Positions 26,881 to 35,443 of a DNA stretch of 64,000 nt are shown piece after piece. Below the pieces are notes generated by a model, which searched no databases, was not told the DNA's origin, and worked only from the letters and a program-made list of their open reading frames with translations. Origin of the DNA: CAVVXN01 sp963772585 (lineage in GTDB: Bacteria; Planctomycetota; PLA2; JAEUHO01); assembly GCA_963772585.1 (NCBI GenBank), contig CAVYXV010000013.1, positions 124,001 through 188,000 of the forward strand, read 5' to 3'. The stretch's first letter is position 1. Each line of letters begins with the position of its first letter. Position numbers and translations under genes: made by a program.

Positions 26881-29244
26881 ATGACCGAAGCTGCCACCTC
26901 GCCGAGCACCGGCGTCGCGCCCGCGGAGCACCGAACGCCGGCGGAGCTGCTGCAGGCCCTGGAGGAACTGCCCTTCGCGCGGCGCCTGAGCTTCGAGCCG
27001 TTGCTCCGGGAGCTGGATCGGCGGATGCAGGACGGCGCGAGCCCCTGCGGGGAGGAGACCCGGGCGGTGCTCGCCTCGCTCCAGGCCATCCCCGCGCTGC
27101 GGGGCACCGTCGAGCCTCGGGCCCTCGCGGAGCGGGCCGACGAGGTCCGGCTGCTCATGAGCTTCCTCTTCCCGGAGATCGAGGAGGACGAGGTGCTCGC
27201 GCGGGCGTACGCACCGTTCGCGCCGGAGAGCTTCTACACGACGCGCCGCTACCGCGAGGTCTTCGGGGCCGACGACGTCGAGCTCTCGATGAGCAACGGC
27301 TACGGCGATCGGGACTACCACCGCGAGAACCTGCTCTTCGCGTACGCGATGCTCTTCCACTTCCACTACGACGTACCCCACGACGGCTCGGTGTTCGTGA
27401 AGGGCCTCCGCAACACCACGACCGGGCTCGAGCGCTTCTTCCAGGTGGACTACCGATTCCGCTTCGTCGAGGTGTCCTATCGCGGGCTCGCCATCCTCCC
27501 GCAGGCCGAGTTCGCACGGCTCCTCGCCATGGAGGATCTGGACACCCTCAGCGCCCGCATGCCGTTGGACGACGTCGTCTTCTCCGGTTTCAACACCATC
27601 CGCTACGAGGAGATCACCGAACTGCACAACCTGTCGCTCCTCAAGAGCGAGCTCGTCGAGCCGGGGGCCTTCAACAACGGCGAGCGCTTCGGACGGATCG
27701 TCCAACGCTTGCGCTCCGTGCTCCAAGTGCCGGACCTGGAGGCGGGGCTCGCCCTGCGCTACCGGTCCATGCAGGAACACCGGCACTGTGTCGAGCGCAG
27801 CGTCCTGCAGAGCTTCGAGGGCTGCCTCTCGGGCATCGAGGAAACGGTCTACGGCGAGCCGATCCGGAACCGTACCCCCCTGTTCGTTCCCGACCTCACC
27901 GAGTGCGACTGCCAGTCGGAGATCGTCGCACACCTGAGGAGCCGCGGTGTCCGGAGCTTTGCCCTGATCCCGCTCCTCGAGGACGGCGACGTGATCGGCA
28001 TCCTCGAGCTCACTTCGCGGGAACCGGAGCAGATCCACACGTCGGCCGCCAAGAAGCTCGCCGACCTGCTCCCGCCCCTCACCATCGCCGCGCGTCGGGA
28101 GATGGACGGTGTGCGCACCAACATCGAGCGGACGCTCAAGACGCACTGCACGGCCATCCACTCCAGCGTCGCATGGCGCTTCGAGGACGCGGCCTGGCGG
28201 TACAATCAGGAGTTGGCCGCCAAGGGCAGCGCCACCTTCGACGACATCGTCTTCGAGAACGTCTTCCCGCTCTACGGGGCCATCGACATCCGCGGGTCCT
28301 CCGACAGCCGAAACGCGGCCATCCAGGCCGACCTCGCCCAACACCTGGATCTCGCGCGCTCGACGCTCCGCCGCATCCACGCCAAGCATCCGATCCCCAT
28401 CGCCGCCTACTACGACTCCGTCCTGGGGCGCTTCGCCGCCTCCATCGAGCAGGGTCTGAGCTCCGGCGACGAGACCGGCGTCATCGACTTCCTCCACCGC
28501 CGCGTCGAGCCGTTCTTCGACTACATCGGAAAGGACGCCCCGGTCCCGCTCGCCGACCGGGGCGACGACCCGATCGCCGCCTACTACGCCGAGATGGACC
28601 CCTCCATGCGGATCCTCTACCGCTGCCGGAAGGAGTACGAGAGCTCCGTCTCGCTCATCAACGAGACGCTCTCCGCCTACCTCGACGAGGAAGAGCAGAA
28701 GGCCCAGGCGATCTTCCCCCACTACTTCGAGAAGTACAAGACGGACGGCGTCGAGTTCAACATCTACGTCGGCCAGTCCATGACGCACGGGCGGACGTTC
28801 GACGATGTCCAACTCAAGAACCTGCGCCTCTGGCAGATCGAGCTGATGTGCGGCATGGCCCGGCGCGCCGAAGCCCTCGTCTCCCGTATGAAGGTGCCGC
28901 TGCGGACCACGCCCCTGGTTCTCGTCCAGTCCTCGCCCCTCACGATCGAGTTCCGCACCGAGTCGAAGCAGTTCGAGGTCGAGGGCTCGTACAACATCCG
29001 CTACGAGATCCTCAAGAAGCGCATCGACAAGTCCACCGTCCGCGGCACGGGGGACCGTCTCACCCAACCCGGCCAGCTCTCCGTGATCTACACCCAGGAC
29101 AAGGAGGCCGACGAGTACCTGCGCTACTTCGAGTACATGGTCGAGCGCGGGCTCATGCTGCGCGGCATCGAGGACCTCGAGCTGGAAGACCTCCAGGGCG
29201 TGAGCGGCCTGAGGGCGCTGCGCGGCAGGATCGTGCTGGAGTAG
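26881..29244 (+). CDS. Large GAF-domain protein of unknown output
   Basis: A 787-residue cytoplasmic protein. ATG at 26881 sits 7 bases after AGGAG. The middle (about residues 240-400) has GAF-like features (LQVPDLEAGLALRYRSMQEH, CQSEIVAHLRSRGVRSFAL, EDGDVIGILELTS). The rest is long helical sequence with acidic and aromatic patches (NEGYGDRDYHREN-like region, FEKYKTDGVEFNIYVGQSM). No histidine-kinase, GGDEF or HTH signature appears. The reading frame is uniform and codon use fits the chromosome. It could be a sensor scaffold; the ligand and partner are unknown. A small convergent gene follows. Confidence 0.65.
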   Translation: MTEAATSPSTGVAPAEHRTPAELLQALEELPFARRLSFEPLLRELDRRMQDGASPCGEETRAVLASLQAIPALRGTVEPRALAERADEVRLLMSFLFPEIEEDEVLARAYAPFAPESFYTTRRYREVFGADDVELSMSNGYGDRDYHRENLLFAYAMLFHFHYDVPHDGSVFVKGLRNTTTGLERFFQVDYRFRFVEVSYRGLAILPQAEFARLLAMEDLDTLSARMPLDDVVFSGFNTIRYEEITELHNLSLLKSELVEPGAFNNGERFGRIVQRLRSVLQVPDLEAGLALRYRSMQEHRHCVERSVLQSFEGCLSGIEETVYGEPIRNRTPLFVPDLTECDCQSEIVAHLRSRGVRSFALIPLLEDGDVIGILELTSREPEQIHTSAAKKLADLLPPLTIAARREMDGVRTNIERTLKTHCTAIHSSVAWRFEDAAWRYNQELAAKGSATFDDIVFENVFPLYGAIDIRGSSDSRNAAIQADLAQHLDLARSTLRRIHAKHPIPIAAYYDSVLGRFAASIEQGLSSGDETGVIDFLHRRVEPFFDYIGKDAPVPLADRGDDPIAAYYAEMDPSMRILYRCRKEYESSVSLINETLSAYLDEEEQKAQAIFPHYFEKYKTDGVEFNIYVGQSMTHGRTFDDVQLKNLRLWQIELMCGMARRAEALVSRMKVPLRTTPLVLVQSSPLTIEFRTESKQFEVEGSYNIRYEILKKRIDKSTVRGTGDRLTQPGQLSVIYTQDKEADEYLRYFEYMVERGLMLRGIEDLELEDLQGVSGLRALRGRIVLE

Positions 29245-29259
29245 GCCGCCGGGGCGACC

Positions 29260-29523
29260 TCACGGGTTCTTCCTGCGCAGGTCCTCGGGCGCCGTGGCGT
29301 TCACGATGTTCTGCGACTTGACGACGTACACGGGGTTGCCCTCGGGGTCGTAGCGTCCCCGGAGGCGCACCACCTGCGTCACCACCGTCCGCATCGTCAG
29401 CGTCGTCCCGTCGGCCAGGAGGTAGGACGCCTGCGACTCCTGGAAGGCGTTCACGGGGATGACCTCGCCCTTCATCGGCGGCTGCCCCTGCGGACCGGGC
29501 ACGGTGATCTCGTGGTAGGGCAT
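29260..29523 (-). CDS. Small conserved-looking hypothetical protein, 87 residues
   Basis: MPYHEITVPGPQGQPPMKG begins after GGGAGAGG, 5-10 bases upstream. The body is beta-rich and polar (ASYLLADGTTLTMRTVVTQV, RYDPEGNPVYVVKSQNIVNA), ending DLRRKNP, with no Cys, no membrane segment and no signal peptide. The T-L-x-M-x-T-V-V ... V-R-L-x-G motif looks like a small beta-sandwich. No family name is recalled. It ends 16 bases from the stop of the GAF gene, which is convergent. Confidence 0.6.
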   Translation of the reverse strand: MPYHEITVPGPQGQPPMKGEVIPVNAFQESQASYLLADGTTLTMRTVVTQVVRLRGRYDPEGNPVYVVKSQNIVNATAPEDLRRKNP

Positions 29524-29672
29524 CGGATCCTCTCCCGGAGTGGTCGGCGGCCCTGGACTCTATCCGGGGGGGGCGTGGGCGCGCACCCGCGCGCCCCCTG
29601 GAGGCCGTCCGGGGCGCTTCGTAGAAGGGGGGGCCCCGCGTGTGCCCGGCCGCCCGATGGAGGTCCGCTCCC

Positions 29673-32444
29673 ATGCCCCGTTCCCCCCGCCCGTCCCGAC
29701 CGGCGAAAGGCAGGCGTGCGGGCGAAGGGGCCCGGGGAGGGGAGGGCTTTCGCCGCTCGCCGACCCTGGGCTTCACCCCCCGGGGCCACCTGAGGCTTCT
29801 CGAGGAGGAGGGCGCGGCGGCGATCGACCCCCGCCTCGCCGAGCGCCTCGTCGCCGCGTTCGCCGAAGGCGCAGGCGCGGGCGTCCTCCACCTCGGTGCC
29901 GTCGAGACCGCCACGGCGCTCCCGCCGGCCCTCGCCTACGCCCGGGAACTGGGGGCGCTCTTCGTCGCGACGCTCCGCGGCGTGCCCGACGTGGACGCCC
30001 GGCTCGCGGCGGGGACGCTCCCGGACGCCTCCGAGGCCGACCTCGCGCGGCTCGTCCTCGCCGTCCCCCCCATGACCGGCGCCGAATACGTGACGAAGGC
30101 CGCGCTCGCCGCCCTCTGGGACGAGACCGCCGCGGCGCTCCTCGGGGCCGTCGCACGCTCCGGCGAAACCGTCGAGGCGTTCCTCCGCGCAAGGAACCCC
30201 GCCTGGCACCACGTCGGACGGGTGCACTTCCACCTGGCCGAGAACCTCCGCGATCCCCAGCGCCCGTTCGCCTTCCTCGCCACCTACACGCCGCGGCTCT
30301 CCGCGGCGGGCAAGACCCAGCACGTCCCGCTGGGCCGGGCCCTGGACGAGTACGGAGGGGCGAGGGACCGCGATCGCCTCCTCTCGCTCCTCCAGCCGGT
30401 CCAGCGCGCCGCCGAGACCTGCGACTGGCTCAAGGAGCTCGCGGACGAGGGCGCCCTGTTCCACCCGCTCCGCTGGACGCCCGCCGAGGCGTTCCGCATG
30501 CTCCAGGACGTCGCCGCCCTGGAGGCCGCGGGCGTCGTGGTGCGGATGCCCGCGGGCTGGAAGGGCGGGCGCCCGCCGCGCGCGCGCGTCCACGCGACGG
30601 TCGGCGACACCCGGCCCTCCGTCCTCGGCGTCGGGGCGCTCCTCGACTTCGACGTGGGTCTCTCGCTCGACGGCGAGACACTCACCCCGGCCGAGATCGA
30701 GCAGATCCTCGCCTCGTCCGCCGGCCTCACGATGCTGCGCGGTCGCTGGGTCGAGGTCGATCCCGAGCGCCTGGAGGCGCTCCTGCAACGCTACCGTCGC
30801 CTCCAGACCGAGGCGGAACGAACGGGGCTCGACTTCGCGGAGGCCGCACGCCTCCTGGCCGAGTCCGCGGGAGACGAGGACGCCGACGCAGACGCCGCGT
30901 CCTGGGCGGGCGTCGCTCCCGGCGCGTGGCTCCGGGGCGTGCTCCATTGCCTCCGAAATCCCCAGGCCCTGGATCCGTTGCGGCCCGGCCGGGGATTCCG
31001 TGCGCGCCTGCGCCCCTACCAGGAGGTGGGGGTCCGCTGGCTGCGCCTCCTCTCGACGCTGGGCCTCGGGGCGTGCCTCGCCGACGACATGGGGCTCGGG
31101 AAGACCCTCCAGGTCCTGGCGCTCCTGCACATCGAGAAGCGCCGCGGCGAGGGCCCTTCCCCGAATCTCCTCGTCGCCCCCGCCTCGCTCCTCCACAACT
31201 GGGCCGCCGAGGCGGAACGGTTCGTCCCGTCGCTGAAGCTCTTCGTGGCGCACCCGTCCGCGATGCCCTCCAAGGAGTTGAAGGCCCTCGACCCGGCCCG
31301 GCTCGAAGGCGTCGATCTCGTCGTCACGAGCTACGCCTCGCTCCTGCGCCTGCCCTGGATCGCGGACGTCTCCTGGCGCCACGTGGTTCTCGACGAGGCC
31401 CAGGCGATCAAGAACCCGGGCACCCGACAGGCCAAGGCGTCGAAGGCGCTGTCGGCGCGGTCCCGGATCGCCCTCACGGGGACGCCGGTCGAGAACCGCC
31501 TCGGGGACCTCTGGTCGATCTTCGACTTCCTGAATCCCGGGCTGCTCGGCTCGGCGCGGGCGTTCACGCGATGGGTGAAGGAGCTGGAGAAGCGGCCGTC
31601 GCGCTCGTACGCGCCGCTGCGCGCGCTCGTCCAACCCTACATCCTGCGTCGGCTCAAGACCGACCGGTCCATCCTCCCGGACCTCCCCGAGAAGAGCGAG
31701 GTCACCGCGTACTGCACCCTCACCCGCAAGCAGGCGGCGCTCTACGAGGACGCGGTGGAGGACCTCGCCGCGTCGCTGAAGGACCGCGACGAGATGGAGC
31801 GACGCGGGCTGGTCCTCGCCACGCTCATGCGCTTCAAGCAGATCTGCAACCACCCGTCCCAATGGCTGGGAGACGGCGGCTGGGAGGAGAAGGACAGCGG
31901 GAAGTGGGCGCGCTTGCGCGAGATCGCCGAGACGCTCGCCAGTCGCCAGGAGAAGATGCTGATCTTCACGCAGTACCGCGAGATGACCGGTCCGCTGGCC
32001 GCCTTCCTCGGATCGGTCTGGGGGCGGGAGGGTCTCGTGCTCCACGGCGGCACCCCGGTGGGGAAGCGCAAGGACCTGGTCCGCCGGTTCCAGGAGGAGG
32101 AGGAGACCCCCTTCTTCGTCCTGTCCCTGAAGGCGGGCGGCACGGGCCTCAACCTCACCGCCGCCTCCCACGTCGTCCACTTCGACCGCTGGTGGAACCC
32201 GGCCGTCGAGGACCAGGCGACGGACCGCGCCTTCCGCATCGGGCAGGGCCGGAACGTCCTCGTCCACAAGTTCGTGTGCCGGGGCACGGTCGAGGAGCGG
32301 ATCGACGAGATGATCCACGCCAAGAGGGGGCTCGCGACGGAACTGCTGCGCGGCGGCGCCGAGAAGGCGCTGACCGAGATGGACGACGAGGAATTGCTGC
32401 GCCTGGTCCGCCTCGACATGGGGGCGGCGCGCGGGGAGAATTGA
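29673..32444 (+). CDS. SNF2-family helicase-like ATPase
   Basis: A 923-residue SNF2/Rad54-type translocase that would remodel protein-DNA contacts. The N-terminal 440 residues form the SNF2-associated region. The helicase core shows motif I (ADDMGLGKT), DEAQ box (VVLDEAQAIKN), motif III (LTGTPVENRLGDLWS), motif V (GTGLNLTAASHVVHF) and motif VI (QATDRAFRIGQ). All required residues appear intact. The ATG at 29673 replaces an earlier in-frame GTG that is poorer in context. The SWIM-finger gene starts 3 bases after its stop, an arrangement known for bacterial SNF2 proteins, so they are a functional pair. Confidence 0.93.
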   Translation: MPRSPRPSRPAKGRRAGEGARGGEGFRRSPTLGFTPRGHLRLLEEEGAAAIDPRLAERLVAAFAEGAGAGVLHLGAVETATALPPALAYARELGALFVATLRGVPDVDARLAAGTLPDASEADLARLVLAVPPMTGAEYVTKAALAALWDETAAALLGAVARSGETVEAFLRARNPAWHHVGRVHFHLAENLRDPQRPFAFLATYTPRLSAAGKTQHVPLGRALDEYGGARDRDRLLSLLQPVQRAAETCDWLKELADEGALFHPLRWTPAEAFRMLQDVAALEAAGVVVRMPAGWKGGRPPRARVHATVGDTRPSVLGVGALLDFDVGLSLDGETLTPAEIEQILASSAGLTMLRGRWVEVDPERLEALLQRYRRLQTEAERTGLDFAEAARLLAESAGDEDADADAASWAGVAPGAWLRGVLHCLRNPQALDPLRPGRGFRARLRPYQEVGVRWLRLLSTLGLGACLADDMGLGKTLQVLALLHIEKRRGEGPSPNLLVAPASLLHNWAAEAERFVPSLKLFVAHPSAMPSKELKALDPARLEGVDLVVTSYASLLRLPWIADVSWRHVVLDEAQAIKNPGTRQAKASKALSARSRIALTGTPVENRLGDLWSIFDFLNPGLLGSARAFTRWVKELEKRPSRSYAPLRALVQPYILRRLKTDRSILPDLPEKSEVTAYCTLTRKQAALYEDAVEDLAASLKDRDEMERRGLVLATLMRFKQICNHPSQWLGDGGWEEKDSGKWARLREIAETLASRQEKMLIFTQYREMTGPLAAFLGSVWGREGLVLHGGTPVGKRKDLVRRFQEEEETPFFVLSLKAGGTGLNLTAASHVVHFDRWWNPAVEDQATDRAFRIGQGRNVLVHKFVCRGTVEERIDEMIHAKRGLATELLRGGAEKALTEMDDEELLRLVRLDMGAARGEN

Positions 32445-32447
32445 GCG

Positions 32448-33515
32448 ATGGCCTACCAGAACTTCTACGGCGGGTGGCGCCCCTACATCCCCGTCGCCGA
32501 ACGCCGGCGGCGGGCCCTCGCCCACGCTCGCGCGCTCCGCGCGAGCGGCGTCGACGTGCGGCCCATCGAGGTCGGGGGTCGCAAGATCACCCGCACGTTC
32601 TGGGGCGACGCCTGGTGCCGCAATCTCGAGCACTACAGCGACTTCCACAATCGCCTCCCCCGCGGACGGACGTACGTGCGGAACGGTTCCGTGTTCCACC
32701 TCGCCATCGGGGCGGGATGCGTGGACGCGCTGGTCAGCGGATCGGACATCTACGAGGTCCGGGTGGAGATCGCGCGGACGCCGGTCAAGGCGTGGAAGGC
32801 GCTCGTGAAGGAGTGCACGGGGCAGATCGACTCGCTCGTCGATCTCCTGAAGGGACGACTCGCCCAAGGCGTGATGGAGCGGATCTGCCGTCCGAAGACC
32901 GGCCTCTTCCCCACGCCCAAGCAGATCGATCTCGAGTGCAGCTGCCCCGACTGGGCCCGCATGTGCAAGCACGTCGCCGCCGTCCTCTACGGCATCGGAT
33001 GCCGACTGGACCACGAGCCCGAGCTCCTCTTCCTCCTCCGGGGCGTGGACGCGGGCGAGCTGATCGCCGAGGCCGCCGGCAAGGCGTCGGGCACCGCGAA
33101 GACGCCGGCGCCGGAGAACGCGCTGGCGGACACGGACGACATGGGGGCCCTGTTCGGCATCGAGATCGAGGGAGGGCCATCGCCCGCGCCAAAACCACGG
33201 AAGCGGCGTCCGAAGAAGAAGGCCGCGGCGAGGAAGAAGGGCCCGAAGCGGAAGACGGCCCCGCGGAAGAAGCCCGCCCGCGCGAAGACCGGCGGGACGA
33301 CGGCCGCGAAGAACGGCACCGCCCGGAAGAAGAACAAGAGCGGCCGCAAGAAGAGCGCCGCCCGGAAGAAGACCGTCGCGGCGTCTCGCAAGACGAAGAG
33401 CGCGCCCGCGAAGAAGAAGGCCGCCGGGGGAGCGAAGAAGGGGAAGGTGGCGAAGAAGATCCCCGCCCGCAAGCGCAAGGCGCCACGCCGAAGACAGGGC
33501 CACGGGACGGTGTAG
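32448..33515 (+). CDS. SWIM zinc-finger protein with histone-H1-like tail
   Basis: A 355-residue partner of the SNF2 protein. The first 200 residues hold a conserved domain (MAYQNFYGGWRPYIPVAERR, FWGDAWCRNLEHYSDFHNRL). The SWIM motif CxC-n-CxH is ECSCPDWARMCKHVAAVLYG near 165-184, predicted to bind DNA or protein through zinc. The last 125 residues are a low-complexity Lys/Ala/Arg/Pro tail (KKKAAARKKGPKRKTAPRKK) like histone H1 or H1-like Hc1 proteins, which coat DNA. The ATG at 32448 lies 3 bases after the helicase stop, so translation is coupled. Confidence 0.9.
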   Translation: MAYQNFYGGWRPYIPVAERRRRALAHARALRASGVDVRPIEVGGRKITRTFWGDAWCRNLEHYSDFHNRLPRGRTYVRNGSVFHLAIGAGCVDALVSGSDIYEVRVEIARTPVKAWKALVKECTGQIDSLVDLLKGRLAQGVMERICRPKTGLFPTPKQIDLECSCPDWARMCKHVAAVLYGIGCRLDHEPELLFLLRGVDAGELIAEAAGKASGTAKTPAPENALADTDDMGALFGIEIEGGPSPAPKPRKRRPKKKAAARKKGPKRKTAPRKKPARAKTGGTTAAKNGTARKKNKSGRKKSAARKKTVAASRKTKSAPAKKKAAGGAKKGKVAKKIPARKRKAPRRRQGHGTV

Positions 33516-33607
33516 GACCCCGGGGCCGGGCGCGCACCGCCACCCGTTTGCCCCCGGCCGACGAACGCCGCATACTCCTCGCCTCCGGGACCCGGGAGGA
33601 GGACGAC

Positions 33608-35443
33608 ATGGACGGTGCACGAACGGCCCGAGGGCGAGGGCTCTCCCGGGTGGCCCCGCTGCTGGTGCTGGCCGCGGCCGCGACGCTCGCGGGCTGCGGG
33701 GCCGAGGCCCCCGGCCCGGTCGCCCGCGCGCGACCCGTCGAGACCACGACGCTCCACGCCTCCGCCCCCGAGCGGATCGTCGAGGTCACCGGCGTCGCCC
33801 GGCCCTGGCGGGAGGCCAAGGTCGGCTTCCAGGTGAGCGGGCCCGTGGAGCTCGTGCGCGACGTCGGCTCGCAGGTGCGCGGCCCGGAGGTGGACGACGA
33901 CGGCAAGGTCGTGCCGGGCGGTCAGGGCGACGTGATCGCCTGGATCGACCCGGACCGCTACGCGCTCCAGCTCGAGTCGGTCCAACGGGCGCTCGACGCG
34001 GCGCGGAAGGGGCTGGAAGTCCTGCGCGTGGACGCCCAGGAGGTCGCGCCGGAGCAGATCGCGCGGGCCCAGGCGCAGCGAGACGCCACGGCGGCCCGCG
34101 TGTCCGCCGTCGAGGCCTCCCTGGTCAGCGCCACGTCGAACCTCGAAACGCAACAGACCGAACTGCGGCGCATGCAGCAACTGTTCCGGAGCAAGACCGT
34201 CGCCCAGGCGGACGTGGACCGGCAGAAGAACGTCGTCGCCGCGGCGCAGGGCGAACACGACAGCGCCTCGGCCGAGATCGACGCCGTGCGCGGCGACCTC
34301 CAGAGCGCGGAGGCCGCGCTACGCGAGGCACGGGCGGGCCTTCGCCTCAAGGAGCGGCAGGTAGAGCGGACCGAGGCGGAGGTGGCCGAGCTCGAGGTGA
34401 AGGAGCGGCAGGCGAAGACGGACCTCGATGACTGCCAGCTCCACGCGCCCTTCGGGGGGCGCATCACGGCCGTCCACGTGAACCGCGGCGACTTCGTCCG
34501 GGCGGGGACCCACGTCGTGACGCTCACCCTGATCGACCCGATCAAGATCTCCGCGACCGTGTCGGCCGAAGACGAGCGGCGCATCCAGCCGGGCACGCGC
34601 GGGGAGCTCGTCGCGGCGGCGCTCGACGTGGAGCCGCCGAACGAGGAGTCGCTCTGGGCCGCCGTGAAGGAGAAGGGGGACGTTGCCGACGCCGCCACGC
34701 GTACGTACGTGATCGACATGATCCTGCGCAACTGGCGCCGCCGGGAGTACCTCGCCCACGACCCGGAGGCCAAGGTCATCACCCGAAACCAGATCCTCCC
34801 CCTCATCGAGCGCTATGCGGGCGAAGGCCACGGGCTCTACGCCCACCCCAGCGCGATCTTCCAGAAGGACGGGAAGACGGTGCTGCTCCGGCTTCCCGAG
34901 ATCCGGGGCTACGCCATGTCGGATCCCGACGGGCTCTACCGCAAGATGCAGCCGGACGTCGTCGAGATCGTCCCTGGAGAGGAGTCGATCGCTCTCCTCG
35001 GCTTCCCCTTCCGGCGGATCGAGGCCGCGCACCCCGAAAAGGCCGACCTGCGGCCCGGCGACATGGTGATCGGGCAGGTGGACATCGCGACGTACCAGCG
35101 CTCGGAGGGACCGCCCGAACAGTACCTCGACCACGGCGTGGTCGTCGAGCACACGGAGTGGGCGCTGAGACCGGGGCAGCTCGTGCCGATTCGCTTCCAC
35201 ACGGGGCGGCGTCCGGAGGGCTACTACGTCCCGGTGCAGGCCATCCTGGACCGCGACGGGACGCGCACGGTCTTCGCCGTCGAGGATGGACAAGCCCGCG
35301 CGCTCCCCGTGACGGTGACGGACGACACGTACCGCGAGTCGCGCCGGATCGAGGGCGAGGGCCTCCACGACGGGCTCGAGCTCGTCACGAAGGGAGCGCA
35401 GTACCTCGGCGACGGCGTCGCCGTCGAGGTGACGTCCCGATGA
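33608..35443 (+). CDS. RND efflux membrane-fusion lipoprotein with a large insertion
   Basis: A 611-residue periplasmic adaptor. The signal peptide (MDGARTARGRGLSRVAPLLV, cleaved near LAGC, a lipobox) is followed by an HlyD/AcrA-type barrel strand, two lipoyl halves and a long coiled-coil hairpin (about 110-275: TELRRMQQLFRSKTVAQADV, LRLKERQVERTEAEVAELEV). The second lipoyl half (LHAPFGGRITAVHVNRGDFV) and beta barrel follow. About 150 extra residues (about 340-490; AVKEKGDVADAATRTYVID, NWRRREYLAHDPEAKVI) interrupt the barrel, making it far longer than AcrA (about 400). ATG at 33608 follows GGAGGAGG. It overlaps the pump gene by ATGA. Confidence 0.9.
   Translation: MDGARTARGRGLSRVAPLLVLAAAATLAGCGAEAPGPVARARPVETTTLHASAPERIVEVTGVARPWREAKVGFQVSGPVELVRDVGSQVRGPEVDDDGKVVPGGQGDVIAWIDPDRYALQLESVQRALDAARKGLEVLRVDAQEVAPEQIARAQAQRDATAARVSAVEASLVSATSNLETQQTELRRMQQLFRSKTVAQADVDRQKNVVAAAQGEHDSASAEIDAVRGDLQSAEAALREARAGLRLKERQVERTEAEVAELEVKERQAKTDLDDCQLHAPFGGRITAVHVNRGDFVRAGTHVVTLTLIDPIKISATVSAEDERRIQPGTRGELVAAALDVEPPNEESLWAAVKEKGDVADAATRTYVIDMILRNWRRREYLAHDPEAKVITRNQILPLIERYAGEGHGLYAHPSAIFQKDGKTVLLRLPEIRGYAMSDPDGLYRKMQPDVVEIVPGEESIALLGFPFRRIEAAHPEKADLRPGDMVIGQVDIATYQRSEGPPEQYLDHGVVVEHTEWALRPGQLVPIRFHTGRRPEGYYVPVQAILDRDGTRTVFAVEDGQARALPVTVTDDTYRESRRIEGEGLHDGLELVTKGAQYLGDGVAVEVTSR

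Noticed and set aside
29472..33620. Minus-strand open frame of 1382 codons
   Set aside because: Antisense to the SNF2 and SWIM genes, whose motifs are complete.
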